Part shown: positions 60,668 through 64,000 of the stretch, one piece after another
Layout of the letters: every line of letters starts with the position of its first letter
Numbering within the stretch: the stretch's first letter is position 1
DNA from: Absidia repens
Taxonomy: Eukaryota > Mucoromycota > Mucoromycetes > Mucorales > Cunninghamellaceae
Direction of reading: 5' to 3'
Length of the DNA stretch: 64,000 bases
Assembly (NCBI GenBank): GCA_002105175.1
Contig: MCGE01000008.1
Location: forward strand, 186,001 to 250,000
Program-made: the position numbers and the translations under genes
Notes under the pieces: model-generated
The model's database searches: none
What the model was told of the DNA's origin: nothing
The model's input: only the letters and a program-made list of their open reading frames with translations

Positions 60668-62284
60668 CACCTGCATAAAGCAATACATTAATATTCTGAT
60701 GCAGCGCCCGAGTGATTGAAGGAGAATAATCCCTGGTCCTAAAAAGAGAAAAATTGAGTAGACAATACTTGTAAAGGAAAAGTAGGAAGGGTGTGTCATA
60801 TTCTTCCTACTTACTGATCAAGGCCAATATAAAAGCGCCGTTCAACAGATGACCTACAATTTTCAAATGGAGATACCTTTTCATCCACGCCAAGTGACAC
60901 CCGAACTCTGTTGGCATACACCTCCAGTCCGTGTTCAATCGGATAGCAGTAATCATCATCTACACATTGTTTTCGAATATCCATAGGGCTTCGTCCAGTG
61001 GCATCGTAGGGATTGATTTGAGTATGTAGGCAATACAGTCCGGCCGGGATACATGTCCAATAGGAATCGTGATTATAGCATCTTTCCATCAACGATTGAC
61101 ACCAAGGAGAGGACGATCGCATTCTTTCACACGTCATGCTGTCAAAAATTGGCCAAACTGTACAGAAGGAAAAAAGAGTAAATGTAATTTTACCCAAAAT
61201 ATCATATATCATCCGCATACGTATATTTTGTCACTTACATTCATCACCTCTTTCTTCGTTTTCACAACCAAAGGTATAATAGTTTGCTAACTGTGTCTTT
61301 GGTTCTGTCCAACCATTCCCAATGATAATAAATTTCAAAGGAAGATAAATGCCATGTTGTTGTTTGCCATTTACTAGACCATTTTGCATAATTATTTCAT
61401 CTGATAACGCCGGTAAGTATTTGCCAGCTGATCTTACACCCACCCCAAATATATATATATATATATATATATAATTAGTAATGACAACTCTTTGTGTGTG
61501 TTTAATTTACTTACCGTAAGACTCCCCGGCAATTGTGAGTGATGTTGGGACATAGTCAGGCATGGCATCAAAGAAAGTTTGTAAAAACATATAAATTTGC
61601 TTGGCAGCCGCGAAAGAGTTCGTATGCCTCGAGTTACCATAACTAAATCCTGTTCCAATAGGCTAGTTTAAGATGCAAAAAGAGAAAAGATCAGCATACA
61701 AATTCCTGCGTTGCACTTACAGACGATTTTTTTCGCTTACCTGATCCAAAAAGAGAATATTGGCATTTTCATTCCATGTATGTGGGTTAGGAAAAACATC
61801 GTTCCCGTTGTCAGTGATACGACATGGTCTATTCATGAAATAAAGAAAAGAGTTAGTATTGATCTTGACGATGTTCATACCAGTCTTGTTTATTTTACCC
61901 TATTCCAGCCCAAGCACCCATCATAGAGCTACATCCAGGTCCACCATTAAGCCAAAGAATTGTTGAATCCCTTGCGCTTCTATTTTGAGACAGATAGAAG
62001 ATAAAAAAAAGTGGTCATTGGAATACAATAGATCAATGTAGCCAGAATACTATAAAAAATTTAATATGTATCAGGATAAGGCACCATATCGTCCATTTAT
62101 TGCTTCTTACTTGAGTTTGGTTTCCACACGCCAATGATTCCTTCATATGCACATTATATTCCAAGGAGTCTTGCATCATAAGAGGCGAGGTTGACTTTGG
62201 AGCTAGCTCATAATGTAACAATGAGCGTTTATAAAAACAAATAAAAAGAATCCCTAATATAAAATAAAGTATACGATAAGTCAT
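60006..62284 (-). CDS. Serine carboxypeptidase (peptidase S10, CPY/KEX1-like) with apparent frameshift
   Basis: Ten minus-strand exons: 62111-62284, 61899-62049, 61741-61828, 61515-61662, 61239-61427, 60815-61157, 60671-60738, 60536-60560, 60177-60342 and 60006-60074. The intended product is about 473 residues. An N-terminal hydrophobic segment ([14 protein letters not shown]) acts as signal or anchor. Family motifs in order are [43 protein letters not shown] and the catalytic Ser in [12 protein letters not shown]. They continue with the Asp in [10 protein letters not shown] and the His in FDAGHM followed by ASLDQPL. Junction phases agree except inside exon 2, where an 8-nt T run (62003-62010, A on +) leaves the frame one base short between SNDHFF and [12 protein letters not shown] homopolymer sequencing error, a true mutation, or a 47-nt cryptic intron (donor GTATTC) could each explain it. 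The enzyme would remove C-terminal residues in the vacuole or secretory pathway. Confidence 0.85.
60618..60667. repeat. 50-nt homopolymer T tract
   Basis: An uninterrupted T run that lies wholly inside a 110-nt intron of the carboxypeptidase gene, where it reads as poly(A) in the transcript. Confidence 0.9.
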
Positions 62285-62528
62285 AGGAGAAAAGAAAATG
62301 GCTAAAACTTAGTTCCCAGCGCATTTTACGCTTGATGCGGTGTTTGAAATCACACGTATCTTTTCCACAACATTAATACAAAGTATCGCAGAATTTCAGG
62401 TATAATACATAAAATATTTTTATTACATTGATTATTCTAAATACACAAATATAAGGCAGAAGATAAGATAATGATAATATAAGGGAATACGATGATGATG
62501 ATGATGATAATTTATATATATATATAGT
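62285..62528. other. Short spacer between minus-strand genes
   Basis: Promoter of the carboxypeptidase gene and 3' end of the membrane protein gene. Contains a (GAT)n tract at about 62490-62508 and an (AT)n stretch at about 62513-62527. Confidence 0.45.
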
Positions 62529-63576
62529 TTATACAATGTCAGCAATCTTCAGGGGCTGCGTGGTTGATTTACCGTCTTCATTTTCTTGGGATTCATTTGA
62601 TGCATATTTTTCAGTATAATCATTTTCTTTCATCCAAGCCAAAATGTAAGCTTTTGAATATTTACGCACAAGCATGCTACCAATGGTACTGAGGACAGAG
62701 AGGACCACCACGACAACAATCATAATCACATTGGAAATCCAAACAATATCGTCAACAGATATATCACTTTTGATCATCAAAACCTTTGCTACAAATTCAC
62801 CCATCAAGCAAATACCCCATAGAGCCGTCATAATAATATTGTGCCAGCGGAAAGCGGGAGAATGTTTGTATAAAAAATTAAGGAGCCCCTTTTCTTGGGT
62901 TTCGCCATTTTTATCGATCCATCGAATAGGTGGGAGTTCAGACACAAAAGATTGGGCGATTATAAAGGTCAAAGGTTTTGATTTAAACCATCGGGTCTTT
63001 ATGGGAATAAGAGTGATCAGAAAAGCACTTGAGACTACACAGGTCACAGTAGAGTCCCGTAACAGAGCCAAGCGCACATCACCTGAAACATAAAAAAAAA
63101 AATAGAGTAAATACCGATGATTTAAAACACCGCATTTTGTTTTTTTTTTCGGAGGCTTTACCGCTGATGATTGATAAAATACCAGACAAGACATAAGAGA
63201 AGACAAATATGCAACCAAGTGCATCGATCTTTCGTTTTCGAATGAATTTTACAATGACATTTATAAATGGAGGAATACCAGATAAGATCAGGGCTACCAA
63301 TTGACTGACATACATTTTCAGAACATAATAGATTGCCAGCGGTAATCCAACATCAATGAATATCAGCAGACCGACAGATATAAGTTGTTGTTTGATAAAT
63401 TTTCGTCTTTGTTGTTTCGATTTAAACAATCCACCAGTATCGTCAGTTCCATCCGCTTTTTTATCGTCGTCGACACTAACGTGACTGGCAGCACCATAAT
63501 CTGGAGTCAAACGTGGTGATGATGGTTGTTGTCTATCAGTAGCATAAGTTTCATTTTGAACACTAGTCATTTTCAT
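62529..63576 (-). CDS. Multi-pass membrane protein, VC0807-like family
   Basis: Two exons (63162-63576 and 62529-63082) give 322 residues. A polar N-terminus leads to FIKQQLISVGLLIFIDVGLP then LAIYYVLKMYVSQLVALILSG (helices 1-2). Next comes GIPPFINVIVKFIRKRKIDAL, then CIFVFSYVLSGILSIISG. The second exon continues with DVRLALLRDSTVTCVVSSAF and LITLIP, an amphipathic loop, and two further helices (IIMTALWGICLMGEF; IVWISNVIMIVVVVVLSVLS). The arrangement matches fungal and bacterial proteins annotated as VC0807 family, whose function is unknown. An upstream in-frame ATG at 63642 would add a T-tract-encoded Phe-rich stretch; 63576 (MKMTSV) or 63570 is more likely. Confidence 0.75.
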
Positions 63577-64000
63577 TGATTTTTTTTTCTTTGATGATTT
63601 TATTGAAGAAACAACAATAAAAAAAAAAAGAAAAAGATCCATTTTATATGATTTTCACCAAAGTGGCGAAGCTACCATATCAGGATGATATCGCCCGTTT
63701 TCTGTGTAACTTTTATTGCCAACAAAAATAACCACAGATTAGGGAAGCATTTTTAGTGGCTCAAATTCCGGCCAAAATAGACCCAAAAAGGAAATCAAAG
63801 CTTGTCCCTTCCGCTTAGCCAAAATTTTCCCGTCGGCTTTAGCGATGGCTGCGTAAACAAGAGTTTCCTCACCATTTATGCATTGATACATTAATCAAAG
63901 TAGCACTAGATCATCATCATCAACATCATTTCTAACACAGCACAGGGCAAACAAAAATATTCAAGAGTCGACACTTTTATCAAGCCACATCCACATCATC
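63577..64000. other. Window-end intergenic DNA
   Basis: No gene was found. The sequence upstream of the membrane protein gene is unremarkable and may hold the promoter of a gene beyond the window. Confidence 0.4.

Noticed and set aside
62674..63093. A 139-codon + strand frame opposite the VC0807-like gene
   Set aside because: Thr/Ile-rich antisense frame created by membrane-helix codons; crosses the intron boundary of the sense gene.

Overview
The window looks like a piece of an AT-rich nuclear genome from an early-diverging filamentous fungus, most likely Mucoromycota. The supporting features are short spliceosomal introns (about 50-110 nt, GT..AG, often with T-runs before the acceptor), AATAAA-type sites after genes, poly(dA:dT) promoter tracts, peroxisomal PTS1 tails, and a WRKY-like zinc-domain protein, a family known mainly from plants, protists and a few basal fungi. 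No bacterial, organellar, CRISPR or rRNA features are visible. The species cannot be fixed from the sequence alone.

Layout, left to right. (1) 1-8.8 kb: the 3' part of a DIS3L2/SSD1-family RNase II protein, the peroxisomal multifunctional beta-oxidation enzyme (FOX2/MFE-2, ending SKL) and a HAD sugar/glycerol-phosphate phosphatase, all on +. (2) 10.8-16 kb: a vacuolar aspartic protease (PEP4 type, -), ribosomal protein eL6 (-) and a secreted Kre9/KNH-type serine-rich GPI protein (+) with an 11-nt micro-exon. (3) 18.4-25.4 kb: MED20 (-), urate oxidase (+, PTS1) and an allantoicase fused to ureidoglycolate lyase (+); the last two form a small purine-catabolism neighbourhood. (4) 27.8-30.7 kb: eL29 (-), an unrecognised secreted protein (+) and an RraA-like protein (+). 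(5) 31-41 kb: gene-poor, with repeats, a Myb/SANT protein (-) and at least two decayed loci. (6) 41.7-48 kb: RidA, a PABPN1/Pab2-like RNA-binding protein and COQ8 (all +). (7) 50-54 kb: two orphan ORFs and a C1orf74/DUF4504 homologue. (8) 57.6-63.6 kb: a WRKY-like protein, a serine carboxypeptidase (S10) with an apparent 1-nt frameshift, and a multi-pass membrane protein, all on -.

Between these genes lie at least nine diverged copies, in both orientations, of one non-coding interspersed repeat of about 0.7-1.1 kb, covering roughly 13% of the window. All copies share a highly conserved block of about 90 nt near one end. Most end in an E-box-like CACGTG followed by GCGGGATTTAAA. Their interior is built from degenerate modules of about 100 nt which, read from the opposite strand, each carry AATAAA. 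I do not recognise this family.

Functionally, several genes meet in the peroxisome and nitrogen/carbon recycling: FOX2 (fatty-acid beta-oxidation), urate oxidase, then allantoicase and ureidoglycolate lyase releasing urea and glyoxylate. Vacuolar proteolysis (PEP4-type and S10 peptidases), ubiquinone synthesis (COQ8) and RNA handling (DIS3L2/SSD1, Pab2) are also represented. All exon boundaries were read by eye from reading frame, GT/AG sites and family motifs, and have not been tested against transcripts.
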